A stretch of DNA of 64,000 nucleotides from positions 1-64,000 of the forward strand of contig NZ_CDDH01000085.1 of NCBI RefSeq assembly GCF_000819725.1, read 5' to 3'. The DNA comes from Aeromonas australiensis. Its GTDB lineage: Bacteria > Pseudomonadota > Gammaproteobacteria > Enterobacterales > Aeromonadaceae. Shown here one piece after another: positions 1 to 8,587 of this stretch; the first letter of the stretch is position 1; every line of letters starts with the position of its first letter. The position numbers and the translations under genes are program-made. The notes under the pieces are model-generated. The model did not search any database, was not told where the DNA came from, and saw only the letters and a program-made list of their open reading frames with translations.

Positions 1-1133
1 TCCGCCACTACCGCGAAACCACGCCCCTGATCGCCAGCCCGCGCCGCCTCGATGGCGGCATTGAGAGCAAGCAGGTTGGTCTGCTCGGCAATGCCGTTGA
101 TCACTTCTATAATGGTGCCGATGCTGTTGCTCTCGGTCGAGAGGGTTCGCATCAGAGTGGCTACTCGCTCCACCTCACCCACCAGCTGATGAATCGCCTC
201 ATTGGCATGACCTGCCAGATGGTAACCCTGCTCCACATAGTGATTGGCCTCATCAGTGGCACCGGACGTTTTGACCGCATTACCAGCCACCTCCTGTACC
301 GCCTGACTCATCTCAGTAATGGCGGTAGCGACCTGATCCAACTCGGACTGCTGGGCGTCACTGCCCACCCTGGTATCTGCCGAGAGGGTATCGCAACGCT
401 CGGCATTTTGTAGCACCCCGGCAGAAAGGGTATTAATCTTCGCCACCATATCCTGCAACTTGGCAATAAAGTGGTTGATGTTGGTGGCCAGTGCTCCCAT
501 CTCATCCTGACGGTTGATCTTGAGTCGCTGGGTCAGGTCCCCCTCTCCTCTGGCCAGATCTAACACCGCCTGATTCATCTGATGAAGTGGCCTCAGCACA
601 TTGCGGTGGATAAGCACCATCAGCAGCGCGATGATGCAGAGATCGAGCGCCAGGATCTGCCAGACGGTGGTGAGCAACTGCTGGCGCAGTTGGGCCTGAA
701 TAGCGGCATCACTGGTTTGCACCAGCAATCGGGCCACCGTGTTTTTCTGGCCACTGTCGTCATAGACCAGGTCATATCCCTCGTAGGCAGACGTATCAGC
801 AGGCATGGCCGCCACGGGGGCTATATCACCCTCAATGTCACGGGCAAATCCGGCCACCAGCTTATCCTTGTTGACCACCAGCAAAGCGCTGAGAATATCG
901 GCCGCCAGCTCTGACTTGAGCGAGGCCTCGATAAAGGCTGATTCATAATTCCAAAGCGGCCCAGGCAGGGAGAGCTGCAGCCGGCCGATGGCTTGTTCGA
1001 CTAATGCACTCTGTTTGCTATAGCTATCCGCTCTGGCTGCGTTGTAGTTGTACCCGCCAAACAACACCAGCAGTAGACTCACCGACAGGGAGGTTAACAC
1101 GGCAATCCTGAACGTAAGACTTTTCCAATCCAT
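1..1133 (-). CDS. Methyl-accepting chemotaxis protein (3' end beyond window)
   Basis: The reading frame starts at the ATG at 1133, with a GGAGG ribosome site just upstream, and runs off the left edge, so about 377 residues are visible. The N terminus ([20 protein letters not shown]) begins with a membrane segment. An extracytoplasmic domain of about 150 residues, a second membrane segment and a HAMP linker follow. The part nearest the window edge encodes the highly conserved receptor tip ([20 protein letters not shown], then [10 protein letters not shown]), so the family is certain. It would pass ligand signals to CheA/CheW at the inner membrane. It lies 59 nt downstream of a solute-binding protein gene on the same strand and no terminator is visible between them, so the two are probably co-transcribed. 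The ligand is unknown. Confidence 0.93.
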   Translation of the reverse strand, partial: MDWKSLTFRIAVLTSLSVSLLLVLFGGYNYNAARADSYSKQSALVEQAIGRLQLSLPGPLWNYESAFIEASLKSELAADILSALLVVNKDKLVAGFARDIEGDIAPVAAMPADTSAYEGYDLVYDDSGQKNTVARLLVQTSDAAIQAQLRQQLLTTVWQILALDLCIIALLMVLIHRNVLRPLHQMNQAVLDLARGEGDLTQRLKINRQDEMGALATNINHFIAKLQDMVAKINTLSAGVLQNAERCDTLSADTRVGSDAQQSELDQVATAITEMSQAVQEVAGNAVKTSGATDEANHYVEQGYHLAGHANEAIHQLVGEVERVATLMRTLSTESNSIGTIIEVINGIAEQTNLLALNAAIEAARAGDQGRGFAVVA

Positions 1134-1192
1134 GGCTTCCTCCCGGTTTTTACAGCTGCCGACGCACTACCATTGAGCGGCACTCGCTATTA

Positions 1193-1924
1193 TTACTGGT
1201 ACTTGGCATTGATCTTGTCGATGGTGCCATCCGCCTTCATGGCAGCCAGGATTTCGTTTAGCTTGGTGATAAGCTCATCAGGCGTATCCTTGTTAAACGC
1301 CAGGCTCATCTGGGTTTCCTTGAACACAAAGACTGGCTTGGGAGTGGCTACGTTCTCCTTGTTGGCCAGATAGGGGGCCAGGTACTGGCCAGTCGCCCAG
1401 AGATCGATACGACCCGCCTCCAATTTTTTCACGTTGGCGGTATCGTTGGCCGCAAGCTGCAGCTTGGTGAACCCCTCCGTTTGAAGATACTCGGCAGCCG
1501 CATCACCGTTATAGCCCCCCACCGAATACTGCTTGGCATCTTCCAGCGAAGAGACCGTGATATTGGCGGTGGCGCTGGAGAAGAAGACCCAGTTGTTACT
1601 TACTAGCGGCCCGACCCACTTGAAGAGCGTCTCCCGCTCCGGAGTGCGAGTCGTGGAATAGAGCGCTGTATTGGGTGTGCCAAGGGTATCTTCGTACGCC
1701 CGCTTCCACGGCATCAGGGTCAGTTTGTATTCGACCTCGGCACGTTTGAACAGCTCTTCAACCACCTCGGTCGACAGCCCAATAATCTTCCCTCCCTCAC
1801 CCTGCATATTGAAGGGAGGATAATCCTCGGTCATCACATTCAGTGGCGCAGCCTGAACCGCGCTCATCGCCATCATGGAAGAGACTGAAAAAATTGCACT
1901 TTTCCACAGCAGTTGATAGTTCAT
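1193..1924 (-). CDS. Periplasmic substrate-binding protein, SBP_bac_3 type
   Basis: A 243-residue protein with an N-terminal signal peptide (MNYQLLWKSAIFSVSSMMAM, cleavage probably after AVQA). The mature part has the family 3 solute-binding hallmarks: MTEDYPPFNMQGEGGKIIGL, then EVVEELFKRAEVEYKLTLMP, and a late segment about a missing ligand lobe (DLWATGQYLAPYL). I chose the ATG at 1924 because it carries a GAGG site and precedes the signal peptide; a longer open frame upstream lacks both. No ABC permease or ATPase gene is adjacent. The next gene downstream is a chemoreceptor, so the protein may work as a chemosensory adaptor rather than in uptake; that is inference. The fold is confident, the ligand unknown. 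Confidence 0.88.
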   Translation of the reverse strand: MNYQLLWKSAIFSVSSMMAMSAVQAAPLNVMTEDYPPFNMQGEGGKIIGLSTEVVEELFKRAEVEYKLTLMPWKRAYEDTLGTPNTALYSTTRTPERETLFKWVGPLVSNNWVFFSSATANITVSSLEDAKQYSVGGYNGDAAAEYLQTEGFTKLQLAANDTANVKKLEAGRIDLWATGQYLAPYLANKENVATPKPVFVFKETQMSLAFNKDTPDELITKLNEILAAMKADGTIDKINAKYQ

Positions 1925-2410
1925 CGCAACCTCGCTTTGTTTGCCATTCATCCCTGAACATCCGCCGTTCTCGATGGCGGTGCATGTCTGACCCGTTGGG
2001 GTCATGCCGGCTTTCACGGCTCGCCACCCACCCATGTGCAGCAGCAAACAGATCCGGATGTTGCCAGCGCGCAATAAAATACAACTGGCGAGCGCGGCTC
2101 ACGGTAAATCCAGGTGGCAAACATGCCAGGGCAGCATGAGGGAGTAGATGGAGTGGGCGGATAAACCTGTGCCATGCAACAGCGCCGTGGCGGAGAAGCA
2201 GCGCATCGTTTCATGACAGGGGTCTGGGAGAGCAATGATTGAAAAGCCAACATCCATTTTCCCATACTGCTCGAGGAGACCTCTGAGCCGAGCCTGTCCT
2301 TTAGCTAAGGTCACGAAAAGAGATACGTCAAATGAGAATGCCAACTCCCTCATCCCCCCCCACACTCGACGCCATATGAGCTCCGCCGAGCCGAGAAGTG
2401 GCACTAGAGA
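1925..2410. other. Intergenic region without a convincing gene
   Basis: About 490 bases separate the solute-binding protein gene from the uraA terminator. Short open frames exist on both strands, but none has a clear ribosome site together with a recognisable protein. The region should contain the promoter for the leftward solute-binding protein/chemoreceptor pair, but I could not identify convincing -35/-10 boxes. A run of seven or more C residues occurs near 2355-2363. Confidence 0.5.
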
Positions 2411-2448
2411 ACCAAAACAGAGAAGGCCACCGCGAGGTGGCCTTCTCT
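2411..2448 (-). terminator. Rho-independent terminator of uraA
   Basis: A perfect 13-bp inverted repeat (AGAGAAGGCCACC, loop GCGA, GGTGGCCTTCTCT) occupies 2419-2448. On the minus strand it is followed by a short T-rich tail (GTTTTGG). It lies about 30 bases beyond the uraA stop codon. Confidence 0.8.
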
Positions 2449-2475
2449 ATCTCAACGATGAACGTCCGGCGACAC

Positions 2476-3714
2476 TCAATCCTTGGCAGCCTCCATCACC
2501 CCCTCTTCGGAGTGCGCAGGCAGGATCAGGTTGAGCAGGATGGCGGCAACAGAGGCCAGGCCGACACCGGCCAGCGCAAAGTCACCGATCTTCATCTCCA
2601 GCGCGCCGACACCGACAGTAAGAGTCACGGCGACAATCGCGATATTGCGTGACAGCCCCAGATCCACCTTGGATTCAACCAGGGTCTTGAGACCGATAGC
2701 AGCGATGGATCCGAACAGCAGCAGCATGATACCGCCCATCACCGGCATGGGGATGGAGGTGAGCAGGGCGTTGAACTTGCCGAAGAAGGCCAGAATGATG
2801 GCAAACACCGCAGCCCAGGTCATGGTGACCGGATTGAAGTTGCGAGTGATCATCACGGCACCGGTCACTTCGGCGTAGGTAGTCACGGGTGGGCCACCGA
2901 TGAAACCGGCGAAGCAGACGCCGATGCCGTCACCGGCCAAAGTACGGTGCAGACCCGGCTCCTTGGTATAGTCCTTGCCAGTCACGCCACCAATCGCCAG
3001 CACGCCGCCAATGTGCTCAATACAGGGGGCAATGGCCACTGGCAGCATGAACAGGGCGGCAGCCCAGTTGATCTCGGGGGTTTCGAAGTGGGGCAGCGCC
3101 AACCAGGGGGCGTTCACCATGCCATCGAAGCTAACCTGACCCATGAACACGGCAGAGACATAACCGGCAACCACGCCGCACAGGATGGGGATGAGCTTGA
3201 TCCAGCCCTTGCAGAACACGGCAGCAATCAGGGTAACCGCCAGCGAGATACCAGCCAGAGTCAGGGCGGTTGACGCAGGAATAACCTGTTCGCTACCGGC
3301 ACGGCCCATCGCCATGTTGCAAGCAACCTGGGCCACGGAGAGGCCAATCACCATGATCACCGGGCCAATCACTACCGGCGGCAGCAATTTGTGGACAAAT
3401 CCCATTCCTTTCGCCCTGATCAACGCAGCCAGAATGAAATACATGAAACCGGCGGCAAACAGGCCAAACATGGTGGAGGGCAAGCCCCAGGTCTGGGTGG
3501 CGTAGATGATAGGAGCGATGAAGGCAAAGCTGGAACCGAGGAAAATCGGGACCTGACGACGGGTGCAGAGCTGGAACAGCAGGGTGCCCACACCGGCGCC
3601 AAGCAGGGCCATGGAGGGGTTAAGTCCGGTGAGCAGGGGCACCAGAACCATGGCACCGAAGGCGACAAACAGGATTTGCAGCCCGGCGACACTTTGCTTG
3701 ACTAAGGAAAACAT
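2476..3714 (-). CDS. uraA: Uracil permease UraA (NCS2 uracil:H+ symporter)
   Basis: A 412-residue, very hydrophobic protein, close to the usual UraA length, with about 14 membrane segments. It starts MFSLVKQSVAGLQILFVAFG and contains conserved NCS2 features such as PIFLGSSFAFIAPI near residue 56, the long central stretch IAPCIEHIGGVLAIGGVTGK holding the substrate-binding Glu, and FIGGPPVTTYAEVTGAVMIT. It imports uracil with protons across the inner membrane for pyrimidine salvage. The gene is single here: upp, its usual partner in enterobacteria, is not adjacent. A strong hairpin terminator follows. The identification is secure at family level; xanthine specificity is less likely given the match to UraA-type motifs. 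Confidence 0.93.
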   Translation of the reverse strand: MFSLVKQSVAGLQILFVAFGAMVLVPLLTGLNPSMALLGAGVGTLLFQLCTRRQVPIFLGSSFAFIAPIIYATQTWGLPSTMFGLFAAGFMYFILAALIRAKGMGFVHKLLPPVVIGPVIMVIGLSVAQVACNMAMGRAGSEQVIPASTALTLAGISLAVTLIAAVFCKGWIKLIPILCGVVAGYVSAVFMGQVSFDGMVNAPWLALPHFETPEINWAAALFMLPVAIAPCIEHIGGVLAIGGVTGKDYTKEPGLHRTLAGDGIGVCFAGFIGGPPVTTYAEVTGAVMITRNFNPVTMTWAAVFAIILAFFGKFNALLTSIPMPVMGGIMLLLFGSIAAIGLKTLVESKVDLGLSRNIAIVAVTLTVGVGALEMKIGDFALAGVGLASVAAILLNLILPAHSEEGVMEAAKD

Positions 3715-4067
3715 GGATATCCTTAACTTTTTGACAACTGATGGGGATATTTATCACTTTTCAGTTATCACAAGACTTTTTCAAAGCACAAAATGAACGT
3801 AAAGACGTCACTTGTTACCTTTTACTGCTTGGGGAGGGCATGAAACTGGCTTTTTAGGCGGGATTCGTTGCTACAAGCATCGAGTATGCGATTTTACGCA
3901 CTTTTCTTACAAACGCCAATCGTTTTTCCTGCACGATGATTGATAGGCCACTCAACAGTGATGGGGTTTTGCACAACAGATGGGGAAAATAGCGCTGGTT
4001 GGGCTGCTTTGTGATGAAAGCGTGCGGATTTGGCTACCTCTGTTCACCGCCGACACGAAAAATGTGG
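3715..4067. other. Upstream region of uraA
   Basis: This AT-richer stretch lies between the uraA start and the maeA terminator and should hold the uraA promoter on the minus strand. The core AATCGTTT at 3918-3925 resembles the centre of a PurR operator, but the outer positions do not match. No open frame here looks like a gene. Confidence 0.45.
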
Positions 4068-4095
4068 AAAAAAAGAGGATGAAAGAATCATCCCC
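4068..4095 (-). terminator. Rho-independent terminator of maeA
   Basis: On the minus strand GGGGATGA pairs with TCATCCTC across a 5-base loop and is followed by seven T residues. It sits about 35 bases after the maeA stop codon. Confidence 0.82.
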
Positions 4096-4131
4096 TTTAA
4101 TTTCAAATAGTTAGATAATTGATGATTGGCA

Positions 4132-5847
4132 CTATACCCGACGATAAGGCAGGTAGACCGGCTCCCACATCTGGTTGAGGATATGTTGCTGCAGATCCTG
4201 GCCGATCAGTGGGTGGGAAGGATCCCGGCGCACTATGTCTTTGAGCACGGCCGTCGCCACATGGAGTGAAATAGTGCGCAGTTCTCGAATGCGCGGATAG
4301 ACAGAGCCTTGTGCCAAATCCTCTTCGTTCACGCACTCGGCCAACGCAAAGGCGGCAGTGGTGAAGATATCGGGCGTGATCTCGCGGATCTGGCTGACGA
4401 TGGCCGCCAGGCCCACTCCGGGGAAGATAAAGACGTTGTTGCCCTGGCCGATACGAAAATCCTTGCCCTCAAACGCGACATCTTTGAACGGGCTGCCAGT
4501 AGCCACGATGGCTTTGCCCTTGCTCCAGCGGTAGATATCTTCCGGCAGTGCTTCACAGTTGGCGGTCGGGTTGGAGAGCGGGAACACCATGGGACGCTCG
4601 CAATGCTTCTGCATCAGCTGGACGTGCTCTTCCTGGAAGGCGCCGCCAGAGCCGCTGGTCCCCAACAGCACGGTAATGGGCACATGACGCAGCACATCGG
4701 CCAAATTGGCCTTGCCGGGCACCTCGGTATCCCAACCAGCCAACAGCAGCCCCGGTTTGGCGTAACGACGTTTGTACTCGTCGAGCCCGTCCCGGTTGTC
4801 GCACACCAGCCCCTGGGTATCCAGTATGTAGATGCGATCGCGGGCCGCCTGGGGATCCATCCCCTCGCGGATCATCCCCGCGCAGATCTGATCCGCCACC
4901 CCGACCCCGCCAGCACCGGCGCCATAGACCAGATAGTTCTGCTGGCCCAGGGTCTCCCCTTTGACCTTGACCGCGCCGATAATACCGGCCAGCACCACGG
5001 CGCCAGTGCCCTGAATGTCATCGTTAAACGAAGGCAGCGCCTGCTGATAACGAGCCAGATTGTTGAAGGCGTTGGATTTGCTGAAGTCTTCCCACTGCAG
5101 CACCGCATTGGGGAAGTGGCGCTTGACCCCCTGTACGAACTTGTCGATGAACTCTTCGTACTCCTTGCCGCGAATGCGCTTGTGGGGGCGGCCAAGGTAC
5201 ATGGGGTCATCGAGCAGAGTCTGATTATCGGTGCCCACATCCAGCGCAATGGGCATGCAACAGGCGGGGTGAATACCGGCACCCAGGGTATAGAGCGCCA
5301 GCTTGCCGATGGGGATCCCCATGCCGCCAACACCCTGATCGCCGATCCCCAAAATGCCCTGGCTGTCGGTGACGACAATGATGCGGATCGACTTGGCATC
5401 GAAGTGACGAGCCTGACTGCCCATGTCATCCACATTGTCAGGGGTAATATAGAGGCCACGGGGCTTCTGGAAGCGATGGCTGAACTCCTGGCACGCCTTG
5501 CCCACTGTCGGGGTGTAGATGTAGGGGGTCATCTCCTCTACATGGCGTGACAACAGGGCATAGAAGAGAGTTTCGTTGCGATCCTGCAGGGCACGCAGGT
5601 TCTGGTACTTCTCGATGTCACTGCAGGCACTCAAAAAACCCTGATAGACCCGTTCCAGCTGAGCTTCGAAGGTTTGCACCTGAGGAGGCAGCAAACCATC
5701 GAGATCGAAATCGGCCCGCTCCTGTTCGGTAAAGGCTGTGCCCTTGTTGAGGTATCGATTGTTAAGCAGATCGGTGCCGGTCAGTGCAACGGGGCGAAAA
5801 TCCTCTCCCTGTGCATCTTTCCACAGCAGATATTGTCCGGTAGCCAT
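4132..5847 (-). CDS. maeA: NAD-dependent malate dehydrogenase (oxaloacetate-decarboxylating), malic enzyme
   Basis: A 571-residue protein, close to E. coli MaeA (565). It converts L-malate plus NAD+ to pyruvate, CO2 and NADH in the cytoplasm. Family landmarks include YTPTVGKACQEFSHRFQKPR, the segment IRIIVVTDSQGILGIGDQGV, GKLALYTLGAGIHPACCMPI, the Rossmann stretch VYGAGAGGVGVADQI, and FPLSNPTANCEALPEDIYRW near the C terminus. I start it at the ATG at 5847 (MATGQYLLWKDAQG) because AAGAG lies about seven bases upstream; an ATG two codons earlier and a longer upstream extension lack proper spacing. The gene is monocistronic with its own terminator. Confidence 0.94.
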   Translation of the reverse strand: MATGQYLLWKDAQGEDFRPVALTGTDLLNNRYLNKGTAFTEQERADFDLDGLLPPQVQTFEAQLERVYQGFLSACSDIEKYQNLRALQDRNETLFYALLSRHVEEMTPYIYTPTVGKACQEFSHRFQKPRGLYITPDNVDDMGSQARHFDAKSIRIIVVTDSQGILGIGDQGVGGMGIPIGKLALYTLGAGIHPACCMPIALDVGTDNQTLLDDPMYLGRPHKRIRGKEYEEFIDKFVQGVKRHFPNAVLQWEDFSKSNAFNNLARYQQALPSFNDDIQGTGAVVLAGIIGAVKVKGETLGQQNYLVYGAGAGGVGVADQICAGMIREGMDPQAARDRIYILDTQGLVCDNRDGLDEYKRRYAKPGLLLAGWDTEVPGKANLADVLRHVPITVLLGTSGSGGAFQEEHVQLMQKHCERPMVFPLSNPTANCEALPEDIYRWSKGKAIVATGSPFKDVAFEGKDFRIGQGNNVFIFPGVGLAAIVSQIREITPDIFTTAAFALAECVNEEDLAQGSVYPRIRELRTISLHVATAVLKDIVRRDPSHPLIGQDLQQHILNQMWEPVYLPYRRV

Positions 5848-6119
5848 AGTCATTCTCTTTGATTTACGTGAAGTTGCCGTTCGGCAGGAGAGCAAGACTC
5901 ATAATGAAATCAATCATATGACGTTTAATCGTTTGATTTTGTGAGCTTGGCCATACCCTGTGGCCAAAACACCCCTCCAGCGGCTCCAGCGCAACAAATA
6001 TCCACGGCAAGGAATTAGACTCATGTTAGCATTGCTGACAACCCAGCCCCCTTCACATCATCACAGCCGGGAGTGACCCTGATGCCCTCGACGCTACCAG
6101 CCCACGCCTTCTTCTTGCC
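5848..6119. other. Divergent intergenic region, maeA / solute-binding protein
   Basis: About 270 bases must hold the leftward maeA promoter and the rightward promoter of the solute-binding protein gene. I could not assign either promoter with confidence, and I see no further gene. Confidence 0.4.
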
Positions 6120-6884
6120 ATGCGCCTGATCCCGCTGCTTGCTCTGTGGTTGTTTCTGACCTGCCCGTCGGCACTGGCCGCACCGGGCCGGGAGCTTAAT
6201 ATCATCGTTGGTGAATGGCCCCCCTTTATCGCCGAACGAGCCAAACATCATGGCCCCGTTGCCCACCTTATCAGCGATCTGTTCAAAGAGGCGGGCTATC
6301 AGGTGAAGTTCCACTTCGCCCCCTGGGGCCGGGTCTATTCCCTGGCGGCCAACAGCCAGCTCTACGATGCCACCGCCGTCTGGATGCACAAACCGGAGCG
6401 GGAGCAGGATTTTCTGTTCAGCGAAGCGGTGCTGCAGGAGCAGTTTGTCTTCTTCTCCCTCAAATCACGGCAGTTGCAGGCAGAACGCCTTGAGCAGATC
6501 ATCGGCCTGCGGTTGGGGGGTGACATCGCCTACAGCTACGGGCCTGAGCTGGATAAGATGGTGGCCGACGGCAAGGTGAGCCAGCAGCGGGTTACCGATG
6601 TGAAGCAGAATTTCGGCAAGCTGCTGCGCGAGCGGATCGACCTCTATCCGCAAGAGCTGCGGGTTGGTCTGGCCGAGTTGCAGAACCAGCTTGATCCCGC
6701 CAGCGCGGCACTTATCACCCACAGCCAGACCCCTTTTCTGCGCAACGACAGCTTTGTGATGTTCCCGCACAAAATGCCGGATTCGGCCAAACTGCGGGAT
6801 AAGTTCAATCTGCAGTTACAGCAAGCCATCGCCAGCGGCCGCTATCGGGACTATTTTGACCGCCTGGCCAAAGGTGAGTACTGA
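6120..6884 (+). CDS. Periplasmic substrate-binding protein, SBP_bac_3 type
   Basis: A 254-residue secreted protein with a clear signal peptide (MRLIPLLALWLFLTCPSALA, then A). The mature part begins RELNIIVGEWPPFIAERAKH, which aligns with the family 3 solute-binding pattern (xxxxWPPF), followed by LISDLFKEAGYQVKFHFAPW and WMHKPEREQDFLFSEAVLQE. It resembles in layout the binding protein at 1193-1924 but is clearly a different sequence. No transporter genes adjoin it and a terminator follows, so it stands alone. Orphans of this kind often feed chemoreceptors or sensor kinases; the ligand is not predictable. The ribosome site at the chosen ATG is weak, but no other in-frame ATG lies close upstream. 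Confidence 0.85.
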   Translation: MRLIPLLALWLFLTCPSALAAPGRELNIIVGEWPPFIAERAKHHGPVAHLISDLFKEAGYQVKFHFAPWGRVYSLAANSQLYDATAVWMHKPEREQDFLFSEAVLQEQFVFFSLKSRQLQAERLEQIIGLRLGGDIAYSYGPELDKMVADGKVSQQRVTDVKQNFGKLLRERIDLYPQELRVGLAELQNQLDPASAALITHSQTPFLRNDSFVMFPHKMPDSAKLRDKFNLQLQQAIASGRYRDYFDRLAKGEY

Positions 6885-6912
6885 CCCGGCAGACATGGTG
6901 ACACCATGAAAC

Positions 6913-6940
6913 AGGGGCGCCGCAGCGCCCCTTCTTAATT
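6913..6940. terminator. Bidirectional terminator between convergent genes
   Basis: An 8-bp GC-rich stem (AGGGGCGC, loop CGCA, GCGCCCCT) is followed by TCTTAATTT on the plus strand. It lies between the rightward solute-binding protein gene and the leftward formate dehydrogenase gamma-subunit gene and could serve both. Confidence 0.7.
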
Positions 6941-6955
6941 TACCTTTGCCGGCCA

Positions 6956-7927
6956 TCAACCGGATTTACCCGACCTGGGCTCATCGAGAGTATGCTTTAC
7001 CTCTTCATACCAGAGATCGTGATGCTCTTTAGCCCAGGTCTCGTCCACCTCACCGGTCACCATCCCCTCCAGCGCCCCTTCCAGCTGGAACAGACCCATG
7101 TAGATATGGAAGATAAAGCCGCAGATGAGGATCAAGGCGCCGACGATATGGATGAAACTGGCCCACTCCATCTGACGGCGCAGCTGGCCGAAGATGGGGA
7201 AGTCCAGAAACAGCCCGGTCGCCACCACAATGCCGCCAAACCAGATGAGCAGCCAGAAGATCGCCTTCTCGCCGCCGTTGGAGAAGCCCGCCGAGGGGTG
7301 ACTTCCCTTGTGCTTGCCAAGCATACCGCCAAACTTCATAAACCACTGCACATCCACCATGTTGACGATGTTGTGGCGAAACCACTTGATGAGCACCCCC
7401 ATCAGGCAGAGGAAGAAGAGCGGCCCCACATAGTTGTGGAACACCTTGGCAAACCAGATCCAGTTCTGCCACACCCCCATGCTCACCACCGGCTTGATGA
7501 AGAACTTGCCGTAGATGATGGCCAGCCCCGACCCGGAGAGGGTCAGAAACATAAATGCCGTGGTCCAGTGCAGGGCCCGATCCAGCCTGCTCCAGCGCTT
7601 GAGCTTGCGCCCGGTGCGCGGTTTGGAGAGCTTGGTCTGCCCCACCACCAGGTACATCAGACCGCACATGGCCAGCGATCCGAAGATGGCGATGGCACCG
7701 AGCGGTGACACCCACTTGGTCTTCACCTCGAACCAGAGCTGGCCCGGCACCGAGATAAGCACTCCATGCTCCGGCGAGCGGGAAGTGGTTGTCCCCTCCT
7801 GCCCATCCTTCACCGCCCGCCAGTAATCGGCGCCGGCAAAGCCGACCGCCTCTTTCTGCGCATCGGCGAAGCCGGGCGCACTGAACAGCAGCAAGGCCGT
7901 CAGCAGCGCTGTCAGCCAGTGTCTCAT
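6956..7927 (-). CDS. fdhC: Formate dehydrogenase gamma subunit (membrane cytochrome b)
   Basis: A 323-residue di-heme cytochrome b subunit that anchors the enzyme to the inner membrane and passes electrons to quinone. It has a signal-like N terminus (MRHWLTALLTALLLFSAPGF), a first membrane span near residues 74-96, and then the FdnI/FdhC-type core beginning RLDRALHWTTAFMFLTLSGS. Candidate heme ligands include the His in DRALHWTT, the His in KVFHNYVGP, and those near ASFIHIVGA and FIFHIYMG. It has a longer N-terminal domain than E. coli FdnI, as in the Shewanella/Wolinella-type enzymes. Its ATG overlaps the beta-subunit stop by four bases (ATGA), so translation is coupled. It is the last gene of the operon. 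Confidence 0.93.
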   Translation of the reverse strand: MRHWLTALLTALLLFSAPGFADAQKEAVGFAGADYWRAVKDGQEGTTTSRSPEHGVLISVPGQLWFEVKTKWVSPLGAIAIFGSLAMCGLMYLVVGQTKLSKPRTGRKLKRWSRLDRALHWTTAFMFLTLSGSGLAIIYGKFFIKPVVSMGVWQNWIWFAKVFHNYVGPLFFLCLMGVLIKWFRHNIVNMVDVQWFMKFGGMLGKHKGSHPSAGFSNGGEKAIFWLLIWFGGIVVATGLFLDFPIFGQLRRQMEWASFIHIVGALILICGFIFHIYMGLFQLEGALEGMVTGEVDETWAKEHHDLWYEEVKHTLDEPRSGKSG

Positions 7928-8583
7928 TGGCCATCCTCCTGCTTGCCAAGCTTGAGCCCCTTGCCTCTGCCATCGTGAGGTTTGCTGGCGTCGCGATAGA
8001 GCGCCTGTTCATCAGAACCCCAAGCTGCATGAGGGGCACCACGATAGGCAACCCGCTCGCGGAAGATATCGGAGATCACCTGCGCATCCCCTGCCAGCAG
8101 CGCCTTGGTAGAGCAGAGCTCGGCACACATGGGCAGCTTGCCCTCGGCGATGCGGTTGGCACCGTACTTCTGGCGCTCCGCTTCGCTGTGATCCTCTTCC
8201 GGGCCACCGGCACAGAAGGTGCACTTGTCCATCTTGCCCCGATCGCCGAACGCGGCGCTCTTGGGGAACTGGGGGGCACCGAACGGGCAGGCAAACAGGC
8301 AGTAACCGCAACCGATGCAGAGATCCTTGTTGTGCAGCACTATGCCGTCGTCGGTGTGATAGAAGCAGTCGGCCGGGCAGACCGCCATGCAGGGGGCGTC
8401 GGTGCAGTGCATACAGGCGACCGAGATGGAGGTCTCCCCCGGCAGGCCGTCGTTGAGGGTCACCACCCGGCGGCGCTGGATGCCCCACTCCAGGGCATCG
8501 TCGTTCTCGTTCTTGCACGCCGTCACACAGCCGTTGCACTCGATGCAACGCTTGGTGTCACACATGAATTTCATTCTGGCCAT
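7924..8583 (-). CDS. fdh3B: Formate dehydrogenase beta subunit (four [4Fe-4S] clusters)
   Basis: A 219-residue electron-transfer subunit. It opens MARMKFMCDTKRCIECNGCV with the first Cys set, followed by CMHCTDAPCMAVCP, CIGCGYCLFACPFG and CTFC...CAELCSTKALL, giving the usual 16 cysteines for four [4Fe-4S] clusters. It relays electrons from the catalytic alpha subunit to the membrane cytochrome b. Unlike E. coli FdnH/FdoH it has no C-terminal transmembrane helix, matching the FDH3-type beta subunits of Shewanella and relatives. It starts 4 nt after the alpha-subunit stop codon and overlaps the gamma gene by 4 nt. It should be carried to the periplasm with the Tat-exported alpha subunit. Confidence 0.95.
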   Translation of the reverse strand: MARMKFMCDTKRCIECNGCVTACKNENDDALEWGIQRRRVVTLNDGLPGETSISVACMHCTDAPCMAVCPADCFYHTDDGIVLHNKDLCIGCGYCLFACPFGAPQFPKSAAFGDRGKMDKCTFCAGGPEEDHSEAERQKYGANRIAEGKLPMCAELCSTKALLAGDAQVISDIFRERVAYRGAPHAAWGSDEQALYRDASKPHDGRGKGLKLGKQEDGQ

Positions 8584-8587
8584 GGGA

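Noticed and set aside
2099-2404. 101-codon minus-strand open frame between the solute-binding protein and uraA
   Set aside because: No ribosome site, no recognisable sequence, and no conserved neighbour relation.
3911-3930. Possible PurR operator upstream of uraA
   Set aside because: Only the central AATCGTTT agrees with the PurR consensus; the outer bases fail, so it is not listed as a site.
4309-5550. 413-codon open frame on the plus strand opposite maeA
   Set aside because: It is the mirror of a well-supported malic enzyme gene in GC-rich DNA; the translation is a compositional shadow with no recognisable domain or ribosome site.
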